A stretch of DNA of 64,000 nucleotides from Antedon mediterranea (GCF_964355755.1 NC_092676.1:12322288-12386287), one strand, 5' to 3'. Counted from the stretch's first letter, positions 21,475 through 34,350 are shown. Program-made: numbers and translations. The notes: a model not told the origin generated them from the sequence alone.

Positions 21475-23542
21475 AATATCGTGTTTGAAAACGTTTTAGA
21501 CCATTTTGAGCATGTCGATAAAACTTTTCACACAAAAACATAAAAGTGAACAGAATAGCTTCAAATTGCATTTGGAGACCTTTTAGAGCATTTTGTGCAT
21601 TTCGATAAAATGTGTTAATATAAAAAGACCAAAGTGTTTAGAATATCTTCAAATCACATTTGGAGACGTTTTAGACCATTTTTTGCATTTCGATGAAACT
21701 TGGTTACACAAAAACATCAAAGTGCTTAAAATCACATTTAAAACCGTTTTAGAGCATTTTGAGCATTTCGATAAAACTTTTCACACAAAAACATCAAAGT
21801 GTACAAAATAGCTTCAAATCGAATTTAGAGAGGTTTTAGACAATTTTGTGCATTTCGATAAAACTTTTCACACAAAAACATCAAAGTGTACAAAATAACT
21901 TCAAATCCCATTTAGAGACGTTTTAGACCATTTTGTGCATTTTGATAAAACTTTTCACACAAAAACATCAAATTGCACAAAATAGCTTAATACCGTGTTT
22001 GAAATCGTTTTAAACCATTTTGAGCATGTCGATAAAACTTTTCACAAAAAAACATCAAAGTGCACAGAGTAGCTTCAAATCGCATTTGGAGACGTTTTAA
22101 ACCATTTTGTGCATTTCGATAAAACTTTTCACATAAAAACATGAAAGTGTACAAAATAGCTTCAAATCGCATTTAGAGACGTTTTAGACCATTTTGGGCA
22201 TTTCGATGAAACTTAGTTACACAAATACATAAAAGTCCTTAAAATCACATTTCAAACCGTTTTAGAGCATTTTGAGCATTTCGATAAAACTTTTCACACA
22301 AAAACATCAAAGTGCACAAAATAGCTTCAAATCGCATTTAGAGATGTTTTAGACCATTTTGTGCAATTCGATAAAACTTTTCACACAAAAACATCAAATT
22401 GCACAAAATAAATGCAATTTGAAGCTATTCTGTTCACTTTTATGTTTTTGTGTGAAAAGTTTTATCGACATGCTCAAAATGGTCTAAAACGTTTTCAAAC
22501 ACGATATTAATATCGTGTTTGAAAACGTTTTAGACCATTTTGAGCATGTCGATAAAACTTTTCACACAAAAACATAAAAGTGAACAGAATAGCTTCAAAT
22601 TGCATTTGGAGACCTTTTAGAGCATTTTGTGCATTTCGATAAAATGTGTTAATATAAAAAGACCAAAGTGTTTAGAATATCTTCAAATCACATTTGGAGA
22701 CGTTTTAGACCATTTTTTGCATTTCGATGAAACTTGGTTACACAAAAACATCAAAGTGCTTAAAATCACATTTAAAACCGTTTTAGAGCATTTTGAGCAT
22801 TTCGATAAAACTTTTCACACAAAAACATCAAAGTGTACAAAATAGCTTCAAATCGAATTTAGAGAGGTTTTAGACAATTTTGTGCATTTCGATAAAACTT
22901 TTCACACAAAAACATCAAAGTGTACAAAATAACTTCAAATCGCATTTAGAGACGTTTTAGACCATTTTGTGCTTTTTAATAAAACTTTTCACACAAAAAC
23001 ATCAAATTGCACAAAATAGCTTAATACCGTGTTTGAAATCGTTTTAAACCATTTTGAGCATGTCGATAAAACTTTTCACAAAAAAACATCAAAGTGCACA
23101 GAATAGCTTCAAATCGCATTTGGAGACGTTTTAAACCATTTTGTGCATTTCGATAAAACTTTTCACATAAAAACATGAAAGTGTACAAAATAGCTTCAAA
23201 TCGCATTTAGAGACGTTTTAGACCATTTTGGGCATTTCGATGAAACTTAGTTACACAAATACATAAAAGTCCTTAAAATCACATTTCAAACCGTTTTAGA
23301 GCATTTTGAGCATTTCGATAAAACTTTTCACACAAAAACATCAAAGTGCACAAAATAGCTTCAAATCGCATTTAGAGATGTTTAAGACCATTTTGTGCAA
23401 TTCGATAAAACTTTTCACACAAAAACATCAAATTGCACAAAATAAATGCAATTTGAAGCTATTCTGTTCACTTTTATGTTTTTGTGTGAAAAGTTTTATC
23501 GACATGCTCAAAATGGTCTAAAACGTTTTCAAACACGATATT
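21475..23542 (+). repeat. 1034-bp tandem duplication ending in inverted arms (two units)
   Basis: Unit 1 is 21475-22508 and unit 2 is 22509-23542; both start aatatcgtgtttgaaaacg. Each unit has about 935 bp of direct-orientation satellite plus a terminal 99-bp piece in inverted orientation. A third, partial unit without an inverted end starts at 23543. Unit differences include atcccattt against atcgcattt, gtgcattttgat against gtgctttttaat, gagtagc against gaatagc, and tttagacc against taagacc. Normal copies have gcacaaaatagcttaatatcg at this junction; here gctt is gone and the inverted piece stands in its place. Confidence 0.92.
22410..22607. repeat. Perfect 198-bp palindrome 1 (arms 99 bp, no spacer)
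   Basis: The left arm 22410-22508 is the exact reverse complement of the right arm 22509-22607; I checked every base of the arms. The centre is acgatatt/aatatcgt. Symmetry stops at 22409 (t) against 22608 (g). The right arm is ordinary head-to-tail satellite (a D monomer with acataaaagtgaacag and the start of the next monomer). The left arm is its inverted copy and the first reverse-strand satellite in the window. A spacer-free palindrome of this size can extrude as a cruciform and is usually unstable. Confidence 0.96.
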
Positions 23543-23641
23543 AATATCGTGTTTGAAAACGTTTTAGACCATTTTGAGCATGTCGATAAAACTTTTCACA
23601 CAAAAACATAAAAGTGAACAGAATAGCTTCAAATTGCATTT
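23444..23641. repeat. Perfect 198-bp palindrome 2 (arms 99 bp, no spacer)
   Basis: Identical arrangement 1034 bp downstream of palindrome 1: left arm 23444-23542, right arm 23543-23641, same centre. Symmetry breaks at 23443 (t) against 23642 (g). Past the palindrome this copy has gagacgttttag where palindrome 1 has gagaccttttag, so the two flanks differ slightly while the arms are the same. Confidence 0.96.
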
Positions 23642-25847
23642 GGAGACGTTTTAGAGCATTTTGTGCATTTCGATAAAATGTGTTAACATAAAAAGACCAA
23701 AGTGTTTAGAATATCTTCAAATAACATTTGGAGACGTTTTAGACCATTTTTTGCATTTCGATGAAACTTGGTTACACAAAAACATCAAAGTGCTTAAAAT
23801 CACATTTAAAACCGTTTCAGAGCATTTTGAGCATTTCGATAAAACTTTTCACACAAAAACAACAAAGTTTACAAAATAGCTTCAAATCGCATTTAGAGAG
23901 GTTTTAGACCATTTTGTGCATTTCGATAAAACTTTTCACACAAAAACATCAAAGTGTACAAAATAACTTCAAATCGCATTTAGAGACGTTTTAGACCATT
24001 TTGTGCATTTTGGTAAAACTTTTCACACAAAAACATCAAATTGCACAAAATAGCTTAATATCGTGTTTGAAAACGTTTTAAACCATTTTGAGCATGTCGA
24101 TAAAACTTTTCACACAAAAATATCAAAGTGCACAGAATAGCTTCAAATCGCATTTGGAGACGTTTTAGACCATTTTGTGCATTTTGATAAAACTTTTCAC
24201 ACAAAAACATCAAATTGCACAAAATAGCTTAATATCGTGTTTGAAAACGTTTTAAACCATTTTGAGCATGTCGATAAAACTTTTCACTCAAAAATATCAA
24301 AGTGCACAGAATATCTTCAAATCGCATTTAGAGACGTTTTAGACCATTTTGTGCATTTCGAAAAAATTTGTTAACATAAAAAGACCAAAGTGTTTAGAAT
24401 ATCTCCAAATCGCATTTGGAGACGTTTTAGACCATTTTGTGTTTTTCGAAAAAACTTTTCACACAAAAACATCAAAGTGTACAAAATTGCTTCAAATCGC
24501 ATTTGGAGACGTTTTAGACCATTTTGCGATTTTCGAAAAACTTTTCACACAAAAACATCAAAGTGTAGAAAATTGCTTCAAATCGCATTTAGAGACGTTT
24601 TATACCATTTTGTGCATTTCGAAACAATTTGTTAACATAAAAAGAGCAAAGTGTTTAGAATATTTCCAAATCGCATTTGGAGACGTTTTAGACCATTTTG
24701 TGCATTTCGATGAAACTTGGTTACACAAAAACATCAAAGTGCTTAAAATCACATTTAAAACCGTTTTAGAGCGTTTTGAGCATTTCAATAAACTTTTCAC
24801 ACAAAAACATCAAAGTGCACAAAATAGCATTTAGAGATGTTTTAGACCATTTTGTGCATTTCGATAAAACTTTTCACACAAAAACATCAAATTGCACAAA
24901 AAAGCTTAATACCGTGTTTGAAATCGTTTTAAACCAATTTGAGCATGTCGATAAAACTTTTCACACAAAAACATCAAAGTGCACAGAATATCTTCAAATC
25001 GCATTTAGAGACGTTTTAGACCATTTTGTGCATTTCGAAAAAATTTGTTAACATAAAAAGACCAAAGTGTTTAGAATATCTCCAAATCGCATTTGGAGAC
25101 GTTTTAGACCATTTTGTGCATTTCGATGAAACTTGGTTACACAAAAACATCAAAGTGCTTAAAATCACATTTGAAACCGTTTTAGAGCATTTTGAGCATT
25201 TCGATAAAACTTTTCACACAAAAACATCAAAGTGTAGAAAATTGCTTCAAATCGCATTTGGAGACGTTTTAGACTATTTTGTGCATTTCGAAAAAATTTG
25301 TTAACATAAAAAGACCAAAGTGTTTAGAATATCTCCAAATCGCATTTGGAGACGTTTTAAACCATTTTGTGCATTTCGATGGAACTTGGTTACAACAAAA
25401 ACATCAAAGTGCTTAAAATCACATTTAAAACCGTTTTAGAGCATTTTGAGCATTTCGATAAAACTTTTCACACAAAAACATCAAAGTGTACAAAATAACT
25501 TCAAATCGCATTTAGAGACGTTTTAGACCATTTTGTGCATTTTGATAAAACTTTTCACACAAAAACATCAAATTGCACAAAATAGCTTAATATCGTGTTT
25601 GAAAACGTTTTAAACCATTTTGAGCATGTCGATAAAACTTTTCACATAAAAATATCAAAGTGCACAGAATAGCTTCAAATCGCATTTGGAGACGTTTTAG
25701 ACCATTTTGTGCATTTCGATGAAACTTGGTTACACAAAAACATCAAATTGCACAAAATAGCTTAATATCGTGTTTGAAAACGTTTTAAACCATTTTGAGC
25801 ATGTCGATAAAACTTTTCACTCAAAAATATCAAAGTGCACAGAATAT
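23642..25847 (+). repeat. Satellite stretch right of the palindromes
   Basis: The partial third unit runs to about 23,880 with private changes (aataacattt, gtttcagagc, aacaaagtttac). From 24,310 to 25,051 it matches 2,470-3,211 at offset 21,840, with private gcgattttcg, gaaacaatttg and agagcaaag. A 161-codon open frame at 24349-24834 crosses E, C, B and B' monomers and is a product of missing stop-containing tails. Near 25391 ttacaacaaaaac has an extra base. Confidence 0.82.
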
Positions 25848-26023
25848 CTTCAAATCGCATTTAGAGACGTTTTAGACCATTTTGTGCATTTCGAAAAAAT
25901 TTGTTAACATAAAAAGACCAAAGTGTTTAGAATATCTCCAAATCGCATTTGGAGACGTTTTAGACCATTTTGTGCATTTCGAAAAAATTTGTTAACATAA
26001 AAAGACCAAAGTGTTTAGAATAT
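25848..26023 (+). repeat. Two class C monomers in tandem
   Basis: C monomers occupy 25848-25935 and 25936-26023, both 88 bp with gttaac; elsewhere C is followed by B or E. The second C begins ctccaaatcgcatttggag, a start normally seen on B. It therefore looks like a B-C chimera made by unequal exchange at the shared gacgttttagaccattttg segment. It marks the left edge of the block alpha copy that follows. Confidence 0.88.
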
Positions 26024-28074
26024 CTCCAAATCGCATTTGGAGACGTTTTAGACCATTTTGTGCATTTCGATGAAACTTGGTTACATAAAAACATCAAAGT
26101 GCTTAAAATCACATTTAAAACCGTTTTAGAGCGTTTTGAGCATTTCAATAAACTTTTCACACAAAAACATCAAAGTGCACAAAATAGCTTCAAATCGCAT
26201 TTAGAGATGTTTTAGACCATTTTGTGCATTTCGAAAAAACTTTTCACACAAAAACATCAAATTGCACACAATAGCTTAATACCGTGTTTGAAATCGTTTT
26301 AAACCATTTTGAGCATGTCGATAAAACTTTTCACACAAAAACATCAAAGTGCACAGAATATCTTCAAATCGCATATAGAGACGTTTTAGACCATTTTGTG
26401 CATTTCGAAAAAATTTGTTAACATTAAAAGACCAATGTGTTTAGAATATCTCCAAATCGCATTTGGAGACGTTTTAGACCATTTTGTGCATTTCGATGAA
26501 ACTTGGTTACACAAAAACATCAAAGTGCTTAAAATCACATTTGAAACCGTTTTAGAGCATTTTGAGCATTTCGATAAAACTTTTCACACAAAAACATCAA
26601 AGTGTACAAAATAGCTTCAAATCACATTTGAAACCGTTTTAGACCATTTTGAGCATTTCGATAAAACTTTTCACACAAAAACATCAAAGTGTACAAAATG
26701 GCTTCAAATCGCATTTGGAGACGTTTTAGAGCATTTTGAGCATTTCGATAAAACTTTTCACACAAAAACATCAAAGTGTACAAAATAACTTCAAATCGCA
26801 TTTAGAGACGTTTTAGACCATTTTGTGCATTTTGATAAAACTTTTCACACAAAAACATCAAATTGCACAAAATAGCTTAATATCGTGTTTGAAAACGTTT
26901 AAAACCATTTTGAGCATGTCGATAAAACTTTTCACATAAAAATATCAAAGTGCACAGAATAGCTTCAAATCGGATTTGGAGACGTTTTAGACCATTTTGT
27001 GCATTTTGTTAAAACTTTTCACACAAAAACATCAAATTGCACAAAATAGCTTAATATCGTGTTTGAAAACGTTTTAAACCATTTTGAGCATGTCGATAAA
27101 ACTTTTCACTCAAAAATATCAAAGTGCACAGAATATCTTCAAATCGCATTTAGAGACGTTTTAGACCATTTTGTGCATTTCGAAAAAATTTGTTAACATA
27201 AAAAGACCAAAGTGTTTAGAATATCTCCAAATCGCATTTGGAGACGTTTTAAACCATTTTGTGCATTTCGATGGAACTTGGTTACACAAAAACATCAAAG
27301 TGCTTAAAATCACATTTAAAACCGTTTTAGAGCATTTTGAGCATTTCGATAAAACTTTTCACACAAAAACATCAAAGTGTACAAAATAGCTTCAAATCGC
27401 ATTTAGAGAGGTTTTAGACCATTTTGTGCATTTCGATAAAACTTTACACACAAAAACATCAAAGTGTACAAAATAGCTTCAAATCGCATTTAGAGACGTT
27501 TTAGACCATTTTGTGCATTTCGATAAAACTTTTCACACAAAAACATCAAATTGCACAAAATAGCTTAATATCGTGTTTAAAACCGTTTTTACCATTTTGA
27601 GCATTTCGATAAACTTTTCACACAAAAACATCAAAGTGCACAAAATAGCTTCAAATCGCATTTAGAGATGTTTTAGAACATTTTGTGCATTTCGATAAAA
27701 TTTTTCACACAAAAACATCAAATTGCACAAAAAAGCTTAATACCGTGTTTGAAATCGTTTTAAACCAATTTGAGCATGTCGATAAAACTTTTCACACAAA
27801 AACATCAAAGTGCACAGAATATCTTCAAATCGCATTTAGAGACGTTTTAGACCATTTTGGGCATTTCGATGAAACTTGGTTACACAAATACATAAAAGTG
27901 CTTAAAATCACATTTAAAACCGTTTTAGAGCATTTTGAGCATTTCGATAAAACTTTTCACACAAAAACATCAAAGTGTACAAAATAGCTTCAAATCGCAT
28001 TTAGAGAGGTTTTAGACCATTTTGTGCATTTCGATAAAACTTTTCACACAAAAACATCAAAGTGTACAAAATAG
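25950..28074 (+). repeat. Block alpha, copy 2, left part
   Basis: Collinear with about 90-2213 at offset 25,861. It shares the attaaaagaccaatgtg variant near 26420 and the cgtgtttaaaaccgttttta D near 27565. Private changes are gtttaaaacc near 26898, atcggatttgg near 26972 and gcattttgtt near 27003. Confidence 0.83.
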
Positions 28075-28759
28075 CTTCAAATCGCATTTAGAGAGGTTTT
28101 AGACCATTTTGTGCATTTCGATAAAACTTTACACACAAAAACATCAAAGTGTACAAAATAGCTTCAAATCGCATTTAGAGACGTTTTAGACCATTTTGTG
28201 CATTTCGATAAAACTTTTCACACAAAAACATCAAATTGCACAAAATAGCTTAATATCGTGTTTAAAACCGTTTTTACCATTTTGAGCATTTCGATAAACT
28301 TTTCACACAAAAACATCAAAGTGCACAAAATAGCTTCAAATCGCATTTAGAGATGTTTTAGAACATTTTGTGCATTTCGATAAAAATTTTCACACAAAAA
28401 CATCAAATTGCACAAAAAAGCTTAATACCGTGTTTGAAATCGTTTTAAACCAATTTGAGCATGTCGATAAAACTTTTCACACAAAAACATCAAAGTGCAC
28501 AGAATATCTTCAAATCGCATTTAGAGACGTTTTAGACCATTTTGGGCATTTCGATGAAACTTGGTTACACAAATACATAAAAGTGCTTAAAATCACATTT
28601 AAAACCGTTTTAGAGCATTTTGAGCATTTCGATAAAACTTTTCACACAAAAACATCAAAGTGTACAAAATAGCTTCAAATCGCATTTAGAGAGGTTTTAG
28701 ACCATTTTGTGCATTTCGATAAAACTTTTCACACAAAAACATCAAAGTGTACAAAATAA
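27390..28759 (+). repeat. 685-bp tandem duplication (two units)
   Basis: Unit 1 is 27390-28074 and unit 2 is 28075-28759; each holds eight monomers starting with an A that has gagaggtttt and ctttacac. The single-copy equivalents are 1529-2213 and 40658-41342, so this is an expansion private to the middle block alpha copy. Units differ slightly: cgataaaatttttc in unit 1, cgataaaaattttc in unit 2. Confidence 0.87.
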
Positions 28760-31700
28760 CTTCAAATCGTATTTAGAGACGTTTTAGACCATTTTGTGCA
28801 TTTTGATAAAACTTTTCACACAAAAACATCAAATTGCACAAAATAGCTTAATATCGTGTTTGAAAACGTTTTAAACCATTTTGAGCATGTCGATAAAACT
28901 TTTCACACAAAAACATCAAATTGCACAAAATAGCTTAATATCGTGTTTGAAAACGTTTTAAACCATTTTGAGAATGTCGATAAAACTTTTCACACAAAAA
29001 TATCAAAGTGCACAGAATATCTTCAAATCGCATTTAGAGACGTTTTAGACCATTTTGTGCATTTCGAAAAAATTTGTTAACATAAAAAGACCAAAGTGTT
29101 TAGAATATCTCCAAATCGCATTTGGAGACGTTTTAGACCATTTTGTGTTTTTCGAAAAAACTTTTCACACAAAAACATCAAAGTGTACAAAATTGCTTCA
29201 AATCGCATTTGGAGACGTTTTAGACCATTTTGTGATTTTCGAAAAACTTTTCACACAAAAACATCAAAGTGTAGAAAATTGCTTCAAATCGCATTTAGAG
29301 ACGTTTTAGACCATTTTGTGCATTTCGAAAAAATTTGTTAACATAAAAAGACCAAAGTGTTTAGAATATTTCCAAATCGCATTTGGAGACGTTTTAGACC
29401 ATTTTGTGCATTTCGATGAAACTTGGTTACACAAAAACATCAAAGTGCTTAAAATCACATTTAAAACCGTTTTAGAGCGTTTTGAGCATTTCGATAAACT
29501 TTTCACACAAAAACATCAAAGTGCACAAAATAGCATTTAGAGATGTTTTAGACCATTTTGTGCATTTCGATAAAACTTTTCACACAAAAACATCAAATTG
29601 CACAAAAAAGCTTAATACCGTGTTTGAAATCGTTTTAAACCAATTTGAGCATGTCGATAAAACTTTTCACACAAAAACATCAAAGTGCACAGAATATCTT
29701 CAAATCGCATTTAGAGACGTTTTAGACCATTTTGTGCATTTCGAAAAAATTTGTTAACATAAAAAGACCAAAGTGTTTAGAATATCTCCAAATCGCATTT
29801 GGAGACGTTTTAGACCATTTTGTGCATTTCGATGAAACTTGGTTACACAAAAACATCAAAGTGCTTAAAATCACATTTGAAACCGTTTTAGAGAATTTTG
29901 AGCATTTCGATAAAACTTTTCACACAAAAACATCAAAGTGTACAAAATAGCTTCAAATCACATTTGAAACCGTTTTAGACCATTTTGAGCATTTCGATAA
30001 AACTTTTCACACAAAAACATCAAAGTGTACAAAATAGCTTCAAATCGCATTTGGAGACGTTTTAGACCATTTTGTGCATTTCGATGAAACTTGGTTACAC
30101 AAAAACATCAAAGTGCTTAAAATCACATTTGAAATCGTTTTAGACCATTTTGAGCATTTCGATAAACTTTTCACACAAAAACATCAAAGTGCACAAAATA
30201 GCTTCAAATCGCATTTAGAGATGTTTTAGAACATTTTGTGCATTTCGATAAAAATTTTCACACAAAAACATCAAATTGCACAAAAAAGCTTAATACCGTG
30301 TTTGAAATCGTTTTAAACCAATTTGAGCATGTCGATAAAACTTTTCACACAAAAACATCAAAGTGCACAGAATATCTTCAAATCGCATTTAGAGACGTTT
30401 TAGACCATTTTGGGCATTTCGATGAAACTTGGTTACACAAATACATAAAAGTGCTTAAAATCACATTTAAAACCGTTTTAGAGCATTTTGAGCATTTCGA
30501 TAAAACTTTTCACACAAAAACATCAAAGTGTACAAAATAGCTTCAAATCGCATTTAGAGAGGTTTTAGACCATTTTGTGCATTTCGATAAAACTTTTCAC
30601 ACAAAAACATCAAAGTGTACAAAATAACTTCAAATCGTATTTAGAGACGTTTTAGACCATTTTGTGCATTTTGATAAAACTTTTCACACAAAAACATCAA
30701 ATTGCACAAAATAGCTTAATATCGTGTTTGAAAACGTTTTAAACCATTTTGAGCATGTCGATAAAACTTTTCACACAAAAACATCAAATTGCACAAAATA
30801 GCTTAATATCGTGTTTGAAAACGTTTTAAACCATTTTGAGCATGTCGATAAAACTTTTCACACAAAAATATCAAAGTGCACAGAATATCTTCAAATCGCA
30901 TTTAGAGACGTTTAAGAACCATTTTGTGCATTTCGAAAAAATTTGTTAACATAAAAAGACCAAAGTGTTTAGAATATCTCCAAATCGCATTTGGAGACGT
31001 TTTAGACCATTTTGTGTTTTTCGAAAAAACTTTTCACACAAAAACATCAAAGTGTACAAAATTGCTTCAAATCGCATTTGGAGACGTTTTAGACCATTTT
31101 GTGATTTTCGAAAAACTTTTCACACAAAAACATCAAAGTGTAGAAAATTGCTTCAAATCGCATTTAGAGACGTTTTAGACCATTTTGTGCATTTCGAAAA
31201 AATTTGTTAACATAAAAAGACCAAAGTGTTTAGAATATTTCCAAATCGCATTTGGAGACGTTTTAGACCATTTTGTGCATTTCGATGAAACTTGGTTACA
31301 CAAAAACATCAAAGTGCTTAAAATCACATTTAAAACCGTTTTAGAGCGTTTTGAGCATTTCGATAAACTTTTCACACAAAAACATCAAAGTGCACAAAAT
31401 AGCATTTAGAGATGTTTTAGACCATTTTGTGCATTTCGATAAAACTTTTCACACAAAAACATCAAATTGCACAAAAAAGCTTAATACCGTGTTTGAAATC
31501 GTTTTAAACCAATTTGAGCATGTCGATAAAACTTTTCACACAAAAACATCAAAGTGCACAGAATATCTTCAAATCGCATTTAGAGACGTTTTAGACCATT
31601 TTGTGCATTTCGAAAAAATTTGTTAACATAAAAAGACCAAAGTGTTTAGAATATCTCCAAATCGCATTTGGAGACGTTTTAGACCATTTTGTGCATTTCG

Positions 31701-32030
31701 ATGAAACTTGGTTACACAAAAACATCAAAGTGCTTAAAATCACATTTGAAACCGTTTTAGAGAATTTTGAGCATTTCGATAAAACTTTTCACACAAAAAC
31801 ATCAAAGTGTACAAAATAGCTTCAAATCACATTGGAAACCGTTTTAGACCATTTTGAGCATTTCGATAAAACTTTTCACACAAAAACATCAAAGTGTACA
31901 AAATAGCTTCAAATCGCATTTGGAGACGTTTTAGACCATTTTGTGCATTTCGATGAAACTTGGTTACACAAAAACATCAAAGTGCTTAAAATCACATTTG
32001 AAATCGTTTTAGACCATTTTGAGCATTTCG
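28300..32030 (+). repeat. 1868/1869-bp tandem duplication (two units)
   Basis: Landmarks at 28370, 29055, 29316, 29482 and 29732 recur at 30238, 30924, 31185, 31351 and 31601. The offset goes from 1868 to 1869 because of one added base near 30,911 (gtttaagaacc against gttttagacc). Estimated units are ~28,297-30,165 and ~30,166-32,033. The junction falls in gagcatttcgataaac, shared by two B' subtypes, consistent with unequal exchange there. Shared variants such as gagaattttgagc (29,890 and 31,760) mark recent origin. Confidence 0.86.
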
Positions 32031-34350
32031 ATAAAACTTTTCACACAAAAAAATCAAAGTGCACAAAATAGCTTCAAATCGCATTTGGAGACGTTTTAGA
32101 CTATTTTGTGCATTTCGAAAAAATTTGTTAACATAAAAAGACCAAAGTGTTTAGAATATCTCCAAATCGCATTTGGAGACGTTTTAAACCATTTTGTGCA
32201 TTTCGATGGAACTTGGTTACACAAAAACATCAAAGTGCTTAAAATCACATTTGAAACCGTTTTAGAGCATTTTTAGCATTTCGATAATACTTTTCACACA
32301 AAAACATCAAAGTGTACAAAATAACTTCAAATCGCATTTAGAGACGTTTTAGACCATTTTGTGCATTTTGGTAAAACTTTTCACACAAAAACATCAAATT
32401 GCACAAAATAGCTTAATATCGTGTTTGAAAACGTTTTAAACCATTTTGAGCATGTCGATAAAACTTTTCACATAAAAATATCAAAGTGCACAGAATAGCT
32501 TCAAATCGCATTTGGAGACGTTTTAGACCATTTTGTGCATTTTGGTAAAACTTTTCACACAAAAACATCAAATTGCACAAAATAGCTTAATATCGTGTTT
32601 GAAAACGTTTTAAACCATTTTGAGCATGTCGATAAAACTTTTCACTCAAAAATATCAAAGTGCACAGAATATCTTCAAATCGCATTTAGAGACGTTTTAG
32701 ACCATTTTGTGCATTTTGAAAAAATTTGTTAACATAAAAAGACCAAAGTGTTTAGAATATCTCCAAATCGCATTTGGAGACGTTTTAGACCATTTTGTGT
32801 TTTTCGAAAAAACTTTTCACACAAAAACATCAAAGTGTACAAAATTGCTTCAAATCGCATTTGGAGACGTTTTAGACCATTTTGTGCATTTTGGTAAAAC
32901 TTTTCACACAAAAACATCAAAATTCACAAAATAGCTTAATATCGTGTTTGAAAACGTTTTAAACCATTTTGAGCATGTCGATAAAACTTTTCACTCAAAA
33001 ATATCAAAGTGCACAGAATATCTTCAAATCGCATTTAGAGACGTTTTAGACCATTTTGTGCATTTCGAAAAAAAATTGTTAACATAAAAAGACCAAAGTG
33101 TTTAGAATATCTCCAAATCGCATTTGGAGACGTTATAGACCATTTTGCGCATTTCGATGAAACTTGGTTGCACAAAAACATCAAAGTGCTTAAAATCACA
33201 TTTAAAACCGTTTTAGAGCGTTTTGAGCATTTCGATAAACTTTTCAAACAAAAACATCAAAGTGTACAAAATAGCTTCAAATCGTATTTGGAGACGTTTT
33301 AGACCATTTTGTGCGTTTCGATGAATCTTGGTTACACAAAAACATCAAAGTGCTTAAAATCACATTTAAAACCGTTTTAGTGCATTTTGAGCATTTCGAT
33401 AAAACTTTTCACACAAAAACATCAAAGTGCACAAAATAGCTTCAAATCGCATTTAGAGATGTTTTAGACCATTTTGTGCGTTTCGATAAAACTTTTCACA
33501 CAAAAACATCAAATTGCACAAAATAGCTTAATATCGTGTTTGAAAACGTTTTAGACCATTTTGAGCATGTCGATAAAACTTTTCACACAAAAACATAAAA
33601 GTGCACAAAATAGCTTCAAATCGCATTTAGAGATATTTTAGACCATTTTGTGCGTTTCGATAAAACTTTTCACACAAAAACATCAAATTGCACAAAATAG
33701 CTTAATATCGTGTTTGAAAACGTTTTAGACCATTTTGAGCATGTCGATAAAACTTTTCACACAAAAACATAAAAGTGCACAGAATAGCTTCAAATCGCAT
33801 TTGGAGACGTTTTAGACCATTTTGTGCATTTCGAAAAAACTTTTTAACATAAAAACACCAAAGTGCTTAGAATAGCTTCAAATCGCATTTGGAGACGTTT
33901 TAGACCATTTTGTGCATTTCGATGAAACTTGGTTACACAAAAACATCAAAGTGCTTAAAATCACATTTGAAACCGTTATAGAGCATTTTTAGCATTTCGA
34001 TAAAACTTTTCACACAAAAACATCAAAGTGTACAAAATAGCTTCAAATCACATTTGAAACCGTTTTAGACCATTTTGAGCATTTCGATAAAACTTTTCAC
34101 ACAAAAACATCAAAGTGTACAGAATAGCTTCAAATCGCATTTGGAGACGTTTTAGACCATTTTGTGCATTTCGATGAAACTTGGTTACACAAAAACATCA
34201 AAGTGCTTAAAATCACATTTGAAACCGTTTTAGAGCATTTTTAACATTTCGATAATACTTTTCACACAAAAACATCAAAGTGTACAAAATAGCTTCAAAT
34301 CACATTTGAAACCGTTTTAGACCATATTGAGCATTTCGATAAAACTTTTC
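32030..34350 (+). repeat. Block beta, copy 2, with flanks
   Basis: From about 32,330 it follows the order of 12,540-14,305 with the same rare variants (gcattttgg, atcaaaattcac, gcgcatttcg, gaatcttgg, gtgcgtttcg). Private changes are an added A giving cgaaaaaaaattg, gttatagacc near 33,133, ggttgcac near 33,168 and gatattttag near 33,633. After 34,100 it switches to sequence like 15,110-15,250 (gtacagaatag, tttttaacatttcgataatac), so a recombination joint lies near 34,100. Confidence 0.8.

Noticed and set aside
22289-22508. Possible transcription terminator or hairpin RNA at the palindrome
   Set aside because: A 99-bp spacer-free arm is far larger than a bacterial terminator, lacks a terminal loop and U-run logic, and lies in eukaryote-like satellite. 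No promoter is visible.
24349-24834. 161-codon open frame, the longest I saw
   Set aside because: It crosses E, C, B and B' satellite monomers. It is open only because 87 is a multiple of three and the tag stop in the monomer tail is altered or deleted in these classes. No domain, no codon-level conservation separate from the repeat, and the same DNA has other open frames on both strands.
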